Assembly (NCBI RefSeq): GCF_029625295.1
Contig: NZ_CP121112.1
Coordinates: forward strand, 620,001 to 684,000
Reading direction: 5' to 3'
From: Flavobacterium gyeonganense
GTDB lineage: Bacteria; Bacteroidota; Bacteroidia; Flavobacteriales; Flavobacteriaceae
Length of the DNA: 64,000 nucleotides
How positions within the stretch are numbered: position 1 is the first letter of the stretch; each line of letters starts with the position of its first letter. Of this stretch, positions 55,599 to 64,000 are shown in pieces. The notes beneath the pieces are model-generated. The model searched no databases. It had not been told where the DNA came from and saw only the letters and a program-made list of their open reading frames with translations. Both the position numbers and the translations under genes were made by a program.

Positions 55599-57043
55599 TT
55601 AAAGATCCGTAATTGGCGCATATTTAGGAACCAAAGTTTTCATCACAATCCAGCCTGTTAAATAACATACTGCACAAATTGAAAAAATGATAAAATATCC
55701 AGCCTCAATTCCCTGAAAGCCCATAAAAGACATATTTGTATCTTTACTATAATCGAACAATAATCCAGAACCTTTGTTAATTAAAGTTGAACCAATTCCA
55801 CCAGCTAAACCTCCAATACCTGTAATAGTTGCAATTGCTTTTTTAGGAAACATATCACCAACTGTTGTAAAAATATTAGCCGACCATGACTGGTGAGCTG
55901 CCCCGGCAATACCTATAATAATTACCGGCAACCAGTAACTAATATAGCCTAATGGCTGTGCTACTAAAGCTAACAATGGAAAAAAAGCAAAAATCAACAT
56001 AGCTCTCATTCTTCCTTCATACGGATTCATACCTTTTTTTCAACAAAATAAGTCGGAAGCCATCCACCTATAATTGACAAAAGTGTAATCATATACAAAA
56101 CAAATAGTGGTAAGGCAGCCTCAGTAGAGTCCATTCCATAGACAGAACTCAAATAAGCAGGAGTCCAGAACAAAAAGAACCACCAAACACCATCTGTCAT
56201 AAATTTCCCAAAAGCAAATGCCCAGGTTTGTTTGTATTTAAAGCAATCTACAAGGGAAACTTTTGTTTTGGTTTCAGGTACATAACCTACTATTTTACTA
56301 TCCTCTATTTCATCTTGCTGAATATAAGCTAATTCAGCTGCACTAACTTTTGGGTGTTTTTCAGGTTTATCATACATAAAAACCCAGAATCCCATCCATA
56401 CAAAACCTAAAGCCCCAATAATAATAAACGCCATTTCCCAACCAAAAGCCTTAGCAATGAAAGGAATTGTTATTGGCGCAGCTAAAGCTCCTACTGTTGC
56501 TCCAGCGTTAAAAATACTTGTTGAAAATGCCCTGTCTTTTTTAGGAAAATATTCTGCTGTAGTTTTAATAGCAGCCGGGAAATTTCCTGCTTCTCCAACA
56601 GCTAAAACAAAACGGGCAAAAATAAACAGAGTAACACTCACATTAATTACCAATGCTGTATCATTAACTGTATGAATAGCATCTTTGGCACCTTCAAAAC
56701 CCACAAACCAGTCCCCTGTTATAATCCCTGAAGTCGCAATACCACAAAATGCATGCAAACAAGCACCTAAAGACCATATTCCGATAGCCCATAAAAATCC
56801 TTTTTTTGTATCCAGCCAATCCACAAATCTTCCTGCAAATAGTAAAGAAACTGCATAAAAGATAGAAAATAAAGCTGTAATGTTTCCATAATCATTATTA
56901 GTCCAGTGAAATTCAGGAGCAATAAAATCGCTCCACGTTAACGAAAGAACTTGTCTGTCTAAATAATTAATGGTTGTTGCAAAAAACAACAATGCACATA
57001 TACTCCAGCGATAATTTCCAATAGATTGGTTTTTTTGACTCAT
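55599..57043 (-). pseudogene. MFS hexuronate transporter, ExuT-like (second), frameshifted
   Basis: The first 338 residues (IGNYRWSICALLFFATTINY; LDRQVLSLTWSDFIAPEFHW; GEAGNFPAAIKTTAEYFPKK) end at a false stop after YFVEKKV. One more base in the 7-base run 56034-56040 continues as KGMNPYEGRMRAMLIFAFFP to a complete protein of about 480 residues. It differs from the first transporter by an insert near residue 110 (GIITGDWFVGFEGAKDAIHT), so the two probably take different uronates. It lies 46 nt upstream of the first transporter gene. The operator at 57183 lies 140 nt upstream of its ATG. Confidence 0.85.
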
Positions 57044-57355
57044 AGTAATTATGTTTGTTTGGCTTATTTAAAACCTTTTAATTAATTAAAAATGTATTTT
57101 TTACAATTACAAACAAACGCAATATTTTTATATTAACCATACGTTTTTAAGATATAATTAATTTTCAAATAAAACCAAAAAATGTAATCGATTGCACAAA
57201 TATAAGTTTAAATACTTATATTGCAAATAAATTACTTAAAAAATTATTTCGTACTATTAATTAAATATATATAGCAAAAAAACATATTAAAAATTAAACA
57301 TTAAACAATGCACTTGTTAAATCAATAACTACACACAAACAATTAAAACATTGAT
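57044..57355. other. Intergenic region between transporter and esterase genes
   Basis: 312 nt between divergent genes, extremely AT-rich. It holds the LacI-type operator at 57183-57196; I see no ORF or RNA gene in the rest. Confidence 0.5.
57183..57196. promoter_or_regulatory. LacI-type operator between transporter and esterase genes
   Basis: TGTAATCGATTGCA lies 140 nt from the transporter start and 160 nt from the divergent esterase start, and could control both. Confidence 0.7.
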
Positions 57356-58363
57356 ATGAAGTCAAATAAATTTTACCAACAATATATATTTTTTATTAAA
57401 AATTGTAATCTTAAAAATTTGAAAACATCAAAAAAAAATAAGTCAGAAAAAATACTTTTACTATGTTATTTAACATTTGGAATGATGTTGAATTTACATG
57501 CTCAAAATAAAATTTTGCCACTCTGGAAATCTATTCCAGATGAAATAATGGCTCCTGACTATAAAGAAAAAGAAGTTGTAAAAGAAGGTAAAATTCAACG
57601 TACAAGTTTAGTCACATCCCCAACATTGAGTATTTTCATTCCGAAACAAATAAAACCTAATCAAACTGCAGTCCTTATTTTTCCGGGTGGAGGGTATGCG
57701 CATTTGTCAATGGAAAAAGAAGGAACGAATGTAGCAGAATGGTTAAATAGCTTAGGTATTGTTGCTTTTGTTGTAAAATATCGCTTACCAAGCGATCTAA
57801 TCATGAAAAACAAATCTATCGGATCTCTACAGGATGCCCAGGAGGCCATTCGTTTTGTTCGGTTTAATGCTGCAAAATGGAATATTGATCCGAATAAAAT
57901 TGGTACGATAGGTTTTTCAGCAGGTGGTCATTTAGCATCGACACTGGCAACACATTTTGATAATAAAGTATATGAATCGAAATTTAACATGAGTGCCCGA
58001 CCAGACTTTTCAATATTAGTTTACCCAGTAATCTCAATGGATAGCAATATAACGCACAAAGGCTCGCAAACAAATTTGCTGGGAAAAGAGCCTTCCCAAA
58101 TTCTTATTGATAATTTTTCGAATGACAAAAAAGTTACATCACAAACTCCTCCAACATTTTTAGTGCATGCCTCAGATGATAGCGCTGTTTTACCTGAAAA
58201 CAGTATTAATTATTATCTGGCTTTAAAAAAGAATAACGTTTCAGCCGAATTACACATTTACGAAAAAGGCGGTCACGGTTTTGGTTTGGGAGCACAAGAT
58301 ACAAGTCTTTACTGGATCAATGACTGTAAAGAGTGGCTTAATGCAAATCACTATATTTTTTAA
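57356..58363 (+). CDS. Secreted alpha/beta-hydrolase carbohydrate esterase
   Basis: The 335-residue protein has a signal-like segment after a basic N-terminus (KILLLCYLTFGMMLNLHAQ, residues about 32-50). Hydrolase motifs are LIFPGGGYAHLSMEKEG (oxyanion), GTIGFSAGGHLAST (nucleophile Ser), HASDDSAVLPE and GGHGFGLG (Asp, His). Proteins of this type act as acetylxylan or pectin acetyl esterases. The start might be at a later Met, as the N-terminus before the signal is unusually long. It diverges from the transporter genes across the operator at 57183. Confidence 0.82.
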   Translation: MKSNKFYQQYIFFIKNCNLKNLKTSKKNKSEKILLLCYLTFGMMLNLHAQNKILPLWKSIPDEIMAPDYKEKEVVKEGKIQRTSLVTSPTLSIFIPKQIKPNQTAVLIFPGGGYAHLSMEKEGTNVAEWLNSLGIVAFVVKYRLPSDLIMKNKSIGSLQDAQEAIRFVRFNAAKWNIDPNKIGTIGFSAGGHLASTLATHFDNKVYESKFNMSARPDFSILVYPVISMDSNITHKGSQTNLLGKEPSQILIDNFSNDKKVTSQTPPTFLVHASDDSAVLPENSINYYLALKKNNVSAELHIYEKGGHGFGLGAQDTSLYWINDCKEWLNANHYIF

Positions 58364-58414
58364 GAACACATAGCTATCATAAAATTTATCTAAAATTATT
58401 TTTAATTAATTTAC

Positions 58415-58434
58415 ATATCGGAAAAAGTCGATAT
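58415..58434 (+). promoter_or_regulatory. Inverted repeat in the arsR-like promoter
   Basis: ATATCG-N8-CGATAT overlaps the upstream edge of the -7 box TATATTTG (58432-58439) just before the ArsR-family start at 58444. This placement suits autorepression. Confidence 0.55.
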
Positions 58435-58443
58435 ATTTGCATT

Positions 58444-58743
58444 ATGGAACAAGTAGAAATTTTTAAGGCATTGTCTAACAAATCCAGATTACAAATGCTG
58501 GAATGGCTAAAAGAACCAGAACTCAACTTCCCGGATCAAATCACTGCAGGATTTGAACATGGCGTTTGTGTTGGTCAGATACAAGCCAAGGCAGGTCTTA
58601 CTCAATCTACCGTTTCAGAATATTTGTCGATTTTACAACGCGCAGGTTTTATAGAATCTACGCGCGTTGGACAGTGGACATACTACAAACGCAACGAAAG
58701 TGCCTTTGAAGCACTCAGTAAATTAATTCAATCTAATTTGTAA
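58444..58743 (+). CDS. ArsR-family transcriptional regulator
   Basis: The 99-residue protein is a minimal winged HTH: EIFKALSNKSRLQMLEWLKE, VGQIQAKAGLTQSTVSEYLS as recognition helix region, and IESTRVGQWTYYKRNESAFE as the wing. A Cys in EHGVCVGQIQ may sense redox or electrophiles; no classical CxC metal site is seen. It ends 6 nt before the Old Yellow Enzyme gene, which it probably represses. Confidence 0.88.
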   Translation: MEQVEIFKALSNKSRLQMLEWLKEPELNFPDQITAGFEHGVCVGQIQAKAGLTQSTVSEYLSILQRAGFIESTRVGQWTYYKRNESAFEALSKLIQSNL

Positions 58744-58749
58744 ATTATT

Positions 58750-59856
58750 ATGAGTACAAACAGTCTGTTTTCTCCATTCCACCTGAAAACACTACATCTT
58801 AAAAACAGAATTGTGATGGCGCCAATGACGCGATCATTTTCTCCAAACGGAACTCCAACCGAACAAGTTGCTTCATACTATCAAAAAAGAGCAGAAGGCG
58901 AAGTTGGACTTATATTATCTGAAGGAACTGTTATTGACAGACCTTCATCGTCAAACGATGCAAACGTACCGCATTTTTATGGAGATGAGGCTTTAAAAGG
59001 ATGGAAAAAAGTCATCGATGAAGTTCATGCTGCCGGAGGTCAGATGGGACCGCAAATCTGGCATATGGGAATCATGGATAACCACCACTCCGGATGGGTT
59101 CCTCCTGTTCCTTTTGAAGGACCGTCAGGATTCAATCGCCCTGATTTCAGAAATGGTATTGCTATGTCTGAAAAAGATATTGAAAATACCATCTTAGCTT
59201 TCGGAAAAGCTGCTGCCGATGCCAAAAAGTTAGGTTTTGACACTATCGAAATTCACGGTGCGCATGGATATTTGATTGATCAGTTTTTTAGAGCTGAAAC
59301 CAATTTACGTACCGACATTTATGGCGGAAAAACGTTGCCCGAACGTAATCGTTTTGCTGTTGAAGTTATCAAAGAAATCAGAAAACAAGTTGGCGAAGAT
59401 TTTGCTTTAATTATGCGATTCTCCCAATTCAAACCTTCTGACTATAATTATAAACTTGCTAAGAATCCACAGGAATTAGAGGCTTGGCTTACCCCACTTG
59501 TTAATGCCGGAGTAGATATTTTACATTGTTCGCAAAGAAGATTCTGGGAACCTGAATTTGAAGATTCTGACCTGAACTTTGCCGGCTGGGCTAAAAAAGT
59601 AACCGGAGCACCAACTATTACTGTAGGTTCTATCGGATTATCAAGTGATTTCTTTGGTGCTTTTGCAGGAGAAAGTTCTGAGCCCACTTCTTTGGAAGAA
59701 CTAAACAGACGTTTCGACAGAGGCGATTTTGATTTGGCTGCGGTTGGAAGGCCATTATTATCTGACCCAAATTGGGTTGCTAAAATTAAAGCAGGAAAAA
59801 CGGATCAATTAAAAGGTTTCAGTAAAGAAGCTTTAGCGGAATTGGTTTTAGAATAA
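58750..59856 (+). CDS. NADH:flavin oxidoreductase, Old Yellow Enzyme family
   Basis: The 368-residue FMN TIM-barrel starts NSLFSPFHLKTLHLKNRIVM with APMTRSFSPNG. It has QIWHMGIMDNHHSG, FDTIEIHGAHGYLIDQFFRA and DLAAVGRPLLSDPNWVAKIK. The family reduces activated C=C bonds of enones and electrophiles. Coupled to an ArsR regulator, it is likely an inducible detoxification unit rather than part of pectin use. Confidence 0.9.
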   Translation: MSTNSLFSPFHLKTLHLKNRIVMAPMTRSFSPNGTPTEQVASYYQKRAEGEVGLILSEGTVIDRPSSSNDANVPHFYGDEALKGWKKVIDEVHAAGGQMGPQIWHMGIMDNHHSGWVPPVPFEGPSGFNRPDFRNGIAMSEKDIENTILAFGKAAADAKKLGFDTIEIHGAHGYLIDQFFRAETNLRTDIYGGKTLPERNRFAVEVIKEIRKQVGEDFALIMRFSQFKPSDYNYKLAKNPQELEAWLTPLVNAGVDILHCSQRRFWEPEFEDSDLNFAGWAKKVTGAPTITVGSIGLSSDFFGAFAGESSEPTSLEELNRRFDRGDFDLAAVGRPLLSDPNWVAKIKAGKTDQLKGFSKEALAELVLE

Positions 59857-59879
59857 TAATAATATTTGTAAATAATTTA

Positions 59880-59902
59880 GACACACTACTGTGCGTCTCT
59901 AC
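59880..59902. repeat. Short hairpin repeat, second copy
   Basis: GACACACTACTGTGCGTCTCTAC resembles the element at 14850-14880; both end in TCTCTACAAA or CTCTACAAA. Confidence 0.5.
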
Positions 59903-59932
59903 AAATATGCGTGTCCACATGAAAATAAACTC

Positions 59933-59965
59933 AAAGGGATGAACGCTTTTCAGAGTTCATCCCTT
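59933..59965. terminator. Bidirectional terminator
   Basis: AAAGGGATGAAC and GTTCATCCCTTTTT form a 12-bp stem between convergent genes. Confidence 0.8.
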
Positions 59966-59986
59966 TTTAAATTTTATATTCGAAAA

Positions 59987-61120
59987 TTATTCCGTAACAA
60001 CAACTTTTCGTTTTTGAAATTTATTCTGCAACCAATTACGAACCGGTTCATCGTACAATTTCAAACACAAATAAGCGAGTACAATACTGGCAACTAAAAC
60101 TCCAATTCCAACTAAATATCCATCTTCCAAAGAAATTTTATTATCTACAACCCACGCCGTAAACCAATAAATCAGCGGATAATGCGTAATGTAAATTGGG
60201 TAGGAAATATCGCCCAGCCATTTACATATTTTAAGTGAGAACGGATTTTTTATTTCTCCTCCTGCGCCAATTGATACTATCAACGGAAATATCAGAATAA
60301 TGCAAAACGATTCATACAAACCGTTCATCCACAAACTATTTTCATCTCCAATTCTTGGCACTATCAGCACAATTGATATCAATAAACTGCATACCCAAAA
60401 AGCGCCTTTTATATGAATTAATTTTCCTAATCGGGAAAGTAAAATTCCGGCAAAGAAAGGATACAGTAAACGTGTAAATCCAATATTCATTTGTTCCAGA
60501 TTAAGAGACCATCCTCCGATAACATCTCCTTTTGGTCCAAAAACAGTATAATTAATCAGTAAGCTTGCAAATATCAAAACAAAAACTCCGAGTACTTTAT
60601 TTGAGAATTTACGAAAGAACAAAGCATACAAAATATTCGCTATATATTCGAAAAAAAGCGACCATGCAGGTCCGTCAAGCGGATGCATTTCACCCCAGCC
60701 TCTAATCTCCATTGATGGCGGTATTGGAAGCAATGTGAAGCCAACAATCATAGTTAAAATTACCTTCCACACTTCCATTCCAGCAATCATAGGAAATAAT
60801 TTATCAGAAGCCTGAAAATAGTAAAATAGGGCCCCAATAATCATTCCCATAATTACCATGGGCTGTAAACGGATTAAACGTCGTTTGTAAAATTCCCATT
60901 GCGTCATTTTTCCCCAACGGTCATCATATGCGTAGGCCACAACAAATCCTGATAAAAGAAAAAAGAAATCTACGGCCAGATAACCATGATTGATAATTTG
61001 TTTAAAACGGTTTCCTCCGGCAAAGGCTTCAAAAACATGAAAAGCAACTACTAAAATCGCTGCTACCCCACGTAATCCGTCTAAAATTTCATAATGTTTT
61101 TTGGGTTTAATTTCGGTCAT
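59987..61120 (-). CDS. Acyltransferase 3 family membrane protein
   Basis: The 377-residue protein has about 10 membrane segments and family motifs EILDGLRGVAAILVVAFHVF (with the catalytic His), GYLAVDFFFLLSGFVVAYAY and KRRLIRLQPMVIMG. Such OafA/YrhL-type proteins transfer acetyl groups to extracytoplasmic sugars. It lies 39 nt after the DUF1349 gene on the same strand. The acceptor is unknown. Confidence 0.88.
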   Translation of the reverse strand: MTEIKPKKHYEILDGLRGVAAILVVAFHVFEAFAGGNRFKQIINHGYLAVDFFFLLSGFVVAYAYDDRWGKMTQWEFYKRRLIRLQPMVIMGMIIGALFYYFQASDKLFPMIAGMEVWKVILTMIVGFTLLPIPPSMEIRGWGEMHPLDGPAWSLFFEYIANILYALFFRKFSNKVLGVFVLIFASLLINYTVFGPKGDVIGGWSLNLEQMNIGFTRLLYPFFAGILLSRLGKLIHIKGAFWVCSLLISIVLIVPRIGDENSLWMNGLYESFCIILIFPLIVSIGAGGEIKNPFSLKICKWLGDISYPIYITHYPLIYWFTAWVVDNKISLEDGYLVGIGVLVASIVLAYLCLKLYDEPVRNWLQNKFQKRKVVVTE

Positions 61121-61159
61121 AAAATGGTTAATAATTAGTGGTTAATTATTAATTGATAA

Positions 61160-61810
61160 CTAATCCTGATGATTCTTAAGCCATTCTAATCTGCGCTGAT
61201 CCGGTAAATGTGTTACTTTGAAATTCTCAAATTTGGCTTCAAATCCTTTCCCATCAGGCGAAGCAGCCATCAAACCTACCATTACCGGAGTATTATCCTG
61301 TAAAGGTGCATTACGGGTCAGAATATAGTTTTTATCATCATAAGAAAAGAATATTTCAACTGCATCTAATCTTCTCACCACTTTTATCCAGATAAATGGC
61401 GGGGCTTTGTCTAAAGTGGTTACGCTCCAGTCACTCTTATCGTGTGTCACAACTGTGCTTATATTGAATTTTCCATCAACAAATTCTACTCCTGTTTTAA
61501 TATAATTTTTTTCGTCTATTCGAATCATCAGTCCCATCTGGTCAAAACGTGCAATATAATTTCCGGTCAATTTTACTTTCGCTTCAAATTCACCACCATA
61601 AGTTGCATAATAAAAAGGCGCATCATCAACCGTAAAACCGTAATGCGAAATACGCCAGTAATCACTACCAGCGGTCACGTTCATGATTAAGGAATTGTTT
61701 TTAATTTCCCATTTTTCAGGTTCATTAAACCATTGCATTTTGTTCAGGCTTTGCGCCGAAAGGTTTTGTATTAAAAAGAATACTGTTGCAAACAAAACTA
61801 TTCGTTTCAT
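61160..61810 (-). CDS. Secreted DUF1349 protein
   Basis: The 216-residue protein has a signal peptide (MKRIVLFATVFFLIQNLSAQ) and a concanavalin-like beta-sandwich with YWRISHYGFTVDDAPFYYAT, MGLMIRIDEKNYIKTGVEF and SDWSVTTLDKAPPFIWIKVV, the DUF1349 pattern. It likely binds or acts on glycans; activity is not established. It lies 118 nt after the GH3 gene on the same strand. Confidence 0.85.
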   Translation of the reverse strand: MKRIVLFATVFFLIQNLSAQSLNKMQWFNEPEKWEIKNNSLIMNVTAGSDYWRISHYGFTVDDAPFYYATYGGEFEAKVKLTGNYIARFDQMGLMIRIDEKNYIKTGVEFVDGKFNISTVVTHDKSDWSVTTLDKAPPFIWIKVVRRLDAVEIFFSYDDKNYILTRNAPLQDNTPVMVGLMAASPDGKGFEAKFENFKVTHLPDQRRLEWLKNHQD

Positions 61811-61928
61811 AATTATTTTTTTTAAAGTTAAAAGATCAACATTTTAAATTTAACTGGTTTCAAAAGCAAAGCTGCAACTTTTTACAATTACAGCTTTCAA
61901 CCAACCAATTTAGAAAAATTAATGTAAT

Positions 61929-64000
61929 TTATTGAAGCGAAAAATTCACTTTAGATTTTATATCGGTTGAAGATGCACCAACAATAACTTCAAAAGCACC
62001 AGGTTCTGAAATCCATTCGTGTTTTTTATTGTCAAAAAAGCTCAAAGCCGTTTTATCAATTGTAAAAGTTACTGTTTTCTCTTCTCCCGCTTTAAGAGAA
62101 ATTTTCTCAAACCCTTTTAATTCCTTTATCGGACGAGGCAAGGAAGATTTTAAATCACTGATATAAAGCTGAACAATTTCTGATCCTTCCCTGCTTCCTG
62201 TATTTTTTACTTTTACAGAAAATGTAATCTGATCATTGGCAGAAATTTGTTTTTTATCAGCAGTCACTTTTCCATATGCAAAAGTCGTATAACTCAATCC
62301 GTGGCCAAAAGAAAATAATGGTTTTGCTTTTTGTTTGTCTGCCCAACGATAGCCTACAAAAATACTTTCATTATATTTAACCTCATCACCACCAGGAAAT
62401 TCTCCTAACGCATGTGCTCCGTTATCAGATAATTTTACAGGAAAAGTAAAAGTCAATTTTCCTGACGGATTAACATCACCTACCAAAACATTTGCCAAAG
62501 CAGTTCCCGCTTCTGTTCCTAAAAACCATCCCTGTACAATTCCCGGAACTTCTTTTACCCACGGCATTGCTACAGCATTTCCTGAAATATTTACGTAAAC
62601 AATATTTTTATTTACCTTAACTAACTCACTGATTAATTCATCCTGATTGTATGGAAGTCCTAAATCTTTACGGTCTGCTCCTTCGGCATCCTGGTTATCA
62701 CTTTTGTTTAATCCACCTATGAAAAGAACTATATCAGCATCTTTGGCTACCTTCAAAGCTTCGGCAGTCAATTCAGCAGATGAACGTTTGTCTTCTAAAC
62801 TAACTTTTGCAACAACTCCGTTATAGTTACTCGTCGGATCTCCAACATATCCGCGTGCGTAAACAATCTCGGCCTGATTTCCAATTCTTTTCTTCAGACC
62901 TTCCAGCGGAGTGATTTCATAACTTGCTTTTAATGATGAACTTCCTCCTCCAACTGTCATCATTTTGATGGCATTCTCACCAATAACAGCGATTTTCTTC
63001 GTTTTAGAAAGATTGATTGGCAAAATATTGTTGTTATTCTGAAGCAAAACAATTCCTTCTTCTGCTATTTTCAAACCTGCTTTTGCATGCTCTTCTGTTC
63101 CAAATGAGCCAAAAGGACGATTTTTATTCATATTCGTAAGGAAAGACAATCGTAAAATACGGCGCACTTTTTCGTCTAATTCTTTAGTTCCTACTTCCCC
63201 TTTTTTAATCATTTCTGAGTAGGGTTTTGCCAGATAATAATTATCATACGCATTACTGGTTCCCCATGAAAGTCCGTTCGTCCAGGAGCCGAACTCCATA
63301 TCCAAGCCATTATGAATAGCTTGTTTTGTATCGTGAACTCCTCCCCAGTCTGAAACAACAACTCCCTTGAACCCCCATTCTCCACGAAGAATGTCGTTTA
63401 ATAAAAACTCATTATGACAACACTGCTGCCCTTTGTATTTATTGTAAGACCCCATAATGGCCCAAGCATCACCTTCCTGAACAGCTGCTTTAAAAGCCGG
63501 CAAATAGATTTCGTACAAGGCACGATCATCTACAATCACGTTTACCGAGTTACGATTGGTTTCCTGATTGTTAAGGGCAAAATGTTTTACACAGGCAGCA
63601 ACTCCAATTGACTGAACCCCTTTAATGTAAGGAACCACCATTTTTGAAGTCAGAAAAGGATCTTCTCCCATATATTCGAAGTTACGGCCGTTCAAGGGAG
63701 TTCTGTAAATATTTACACCAGGTCCTAAGAGTACATTTTTATTGCGATAGCGTGCTTCTTCTCCCAATGATTTACCATATAATGAGGCTAATTCTTTGTT
63801 CCATGTTGCAGATAAAGCCGTCAACGCAGGGAAAGCAATACAGGAATCATTGGTCCAGCCTGCCTGGTCCCACTCATCCCATTTTACCTCAGTACGAATT
63901 CCGTGTGGGCCATCGGTCATCCAGTTTTCAGGGATTCCTAAACGCGGCACACCTGGTGAACTAAATTTAGACTGCGCATGAATCATTGCAATTTTTTCAT
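61929..64000 (-). CDS. GH3 beta-glycosidase, 5' end outside window
   Basis: The frame stays open to the right edge (EKIAMIHAQSKFSSPGVPRL), so the start lies beyond 64000. At least 690 residues are present. GH3 landmarks are WMTDGPHGIRTEV, AACVKHFALNNQETNR with the Lys-His pair, GVVVSDWGGVHDTKQ with the nucleophile Asp, the middle domain KIAVIGENA and a C-terminal fibronectin-III-like domain (VKVKNTGSREGSEIVQLYIS). It hydrolyses terminal beta-linked glucose or related sugars. It may serve the pectin locus or a neighbouring locus to the right. Confidence 0.9.
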   Translation of the reverse strand, partial: EKIAMIHAQSKFSSPGVPRLGIPENWMTDGPHGIRTEVKWDEWDQAGWTNDSCIAFPALTALSATWNKELASLYGKSLGEEARYRNKNVLLGPGVNIYRTPLNGRNFEYMGEDPFLTSKMVVPYIKGVQSIGVAACVKHFALNNQETNRNSVNVIVDDRALYEIYLPAFKAAVQEGDAWAIMGSYNKYKGQQCCHNEFLLNDILRGEWGFKGVVVSDWGGVHDTKQAIHNGLDMEFGSWTNGLSWGTSNAYDNYYLAKPYSEMIKKGEVGTKELDEKVRRILRLSFLTNMNKNRPFGSFGTEEHAKAGLKIAEEGIVLLQNNNNILPINLSKTKKIAVIGENAIKMMTVGGGSSSLKASYEITPLEGLKKRIGNQAEIVYARGYVGDPTSNYNGVVAKVSLEDKRSSAELTAEALKVAKDADIVLFIGGLNKSDNQDAEGADRKDLGLPYNQDELISELVKVNKNIVYVNISGNAVAMPWVKEVPGIVQGWFLGTEAGTALANVLVGDVNPSGKLTFTFPVKLSDNGAHALGEFPGGDEVKYNESIFVGYRWADKQKAKPLFSFGHGLSYTTFAYGKVTADKKQISANDQITFSVKVKNTGSREGSEIVQLYISDLKSSLPRPIKELKGFEKISLKAGEEKTVTFTIDKTALSFFDNKKHEWISEPGAFEVIVGASSTDIKSKVNFSLQ

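Noticed and set aside
4377..56040. Widespread true pseudogenisation or phase variation
   Set aside because: All but one break are single missing bases in homopolymers, mostly 7 for 8, and hit otherwise well-conserved genes, which fits base-calling error better.

Overview
The window comes from a low-GC member of the Bacteroidota, very probably Flavobacterium or a close relative. The evidence is TAnnTTTG promoter boxes, genus-type protein sequences (FadJ-like fusion, 601-residue acyl-CoA dehydrogenase, LETM1-related protein, SulP plus beta-carbonic anhydrase) and many hairpin-type interspersed repeats.

Left part (1-9.7 kb). A very large DUF5724/DUF4132-type protein runs off the left edge and is followed by a small frameshifted gene. 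Next comes an AT-rich two-gene module, an AAA/ABC-type ATPase plus an HNH nuclease, organised like the Septu (PtuA/PtuB) anti-phage systems but interrupted in the sequence as given. TatD nuclease follows.

Centre-left (10-20 kb). This is the most unusual region: an RNA-repair island. It encodes a T4-Pnkp-like kinase/phosphatase, a stand-alone ligase of Pnkp type, a Hen1-like 3'-end methyltransferase, a T4 Rnl1-like ligase and a large RING-like/TerD-like protein. It also holds a small Cys-rich protein, an HD hydrolase and a WYL regulator. Four promoters carry a 23-nt palindrome-like operator at exactly the same distance (8 nt) from the -7 box. The leader of the RING/TerD-like gene holds a tRNA-like RNA with an insertion, and five exact copies of GGTCAA-N7-TTACTTC, one of them inside the tRNA-like body.

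Centre (20-34.5 kb). A MarR regulator precedes a fatty-acid beta-oxidation set (fused 3-hydroxyacyl-CoA dehydrogenase/enoyl-CoA hydratase, thiolase, acyl-CoA dehydrogenase). A four-helix-bundle gene flanked by a perfect 15-nt inverted repeat sits inside this set. Then come small envelope proteins, Cu/Zn superoxide dismutase, a LETM1-related protein, carbonic anhydrase with a SulP transporter, and divergent dps and oxyR.

Right part (34.5-64 kb). A pectin/polygalacturonate utilisation locus: CE12-type esterase, two GH28, PL10, GH43, GH105 and two esterases. Two near-duplicate LacI regulators follow, then the complete galacturonate and unsaturated-uronate route (uxaC, uxaB, uxaA, kduI, kduD, kdgK, eda) and two ExuT-like transporters. 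Three copies of TGTAATCGATTRCA stand before the key units. No SusC/SusD pair is present. ArsR plus an Old Yellow Enzyme, an acyltransferase, a DUF1349 protein and a GH3 glucosidase (cut by the right edge) close the window.

Quality caveat: eleven or so genes are split by a single missing base in a homopolymer run, usually 7 where 8 is needed. This looks like systematic homopolymer under-calling rather than gene decay, so those genes are annotated over their restored extent.
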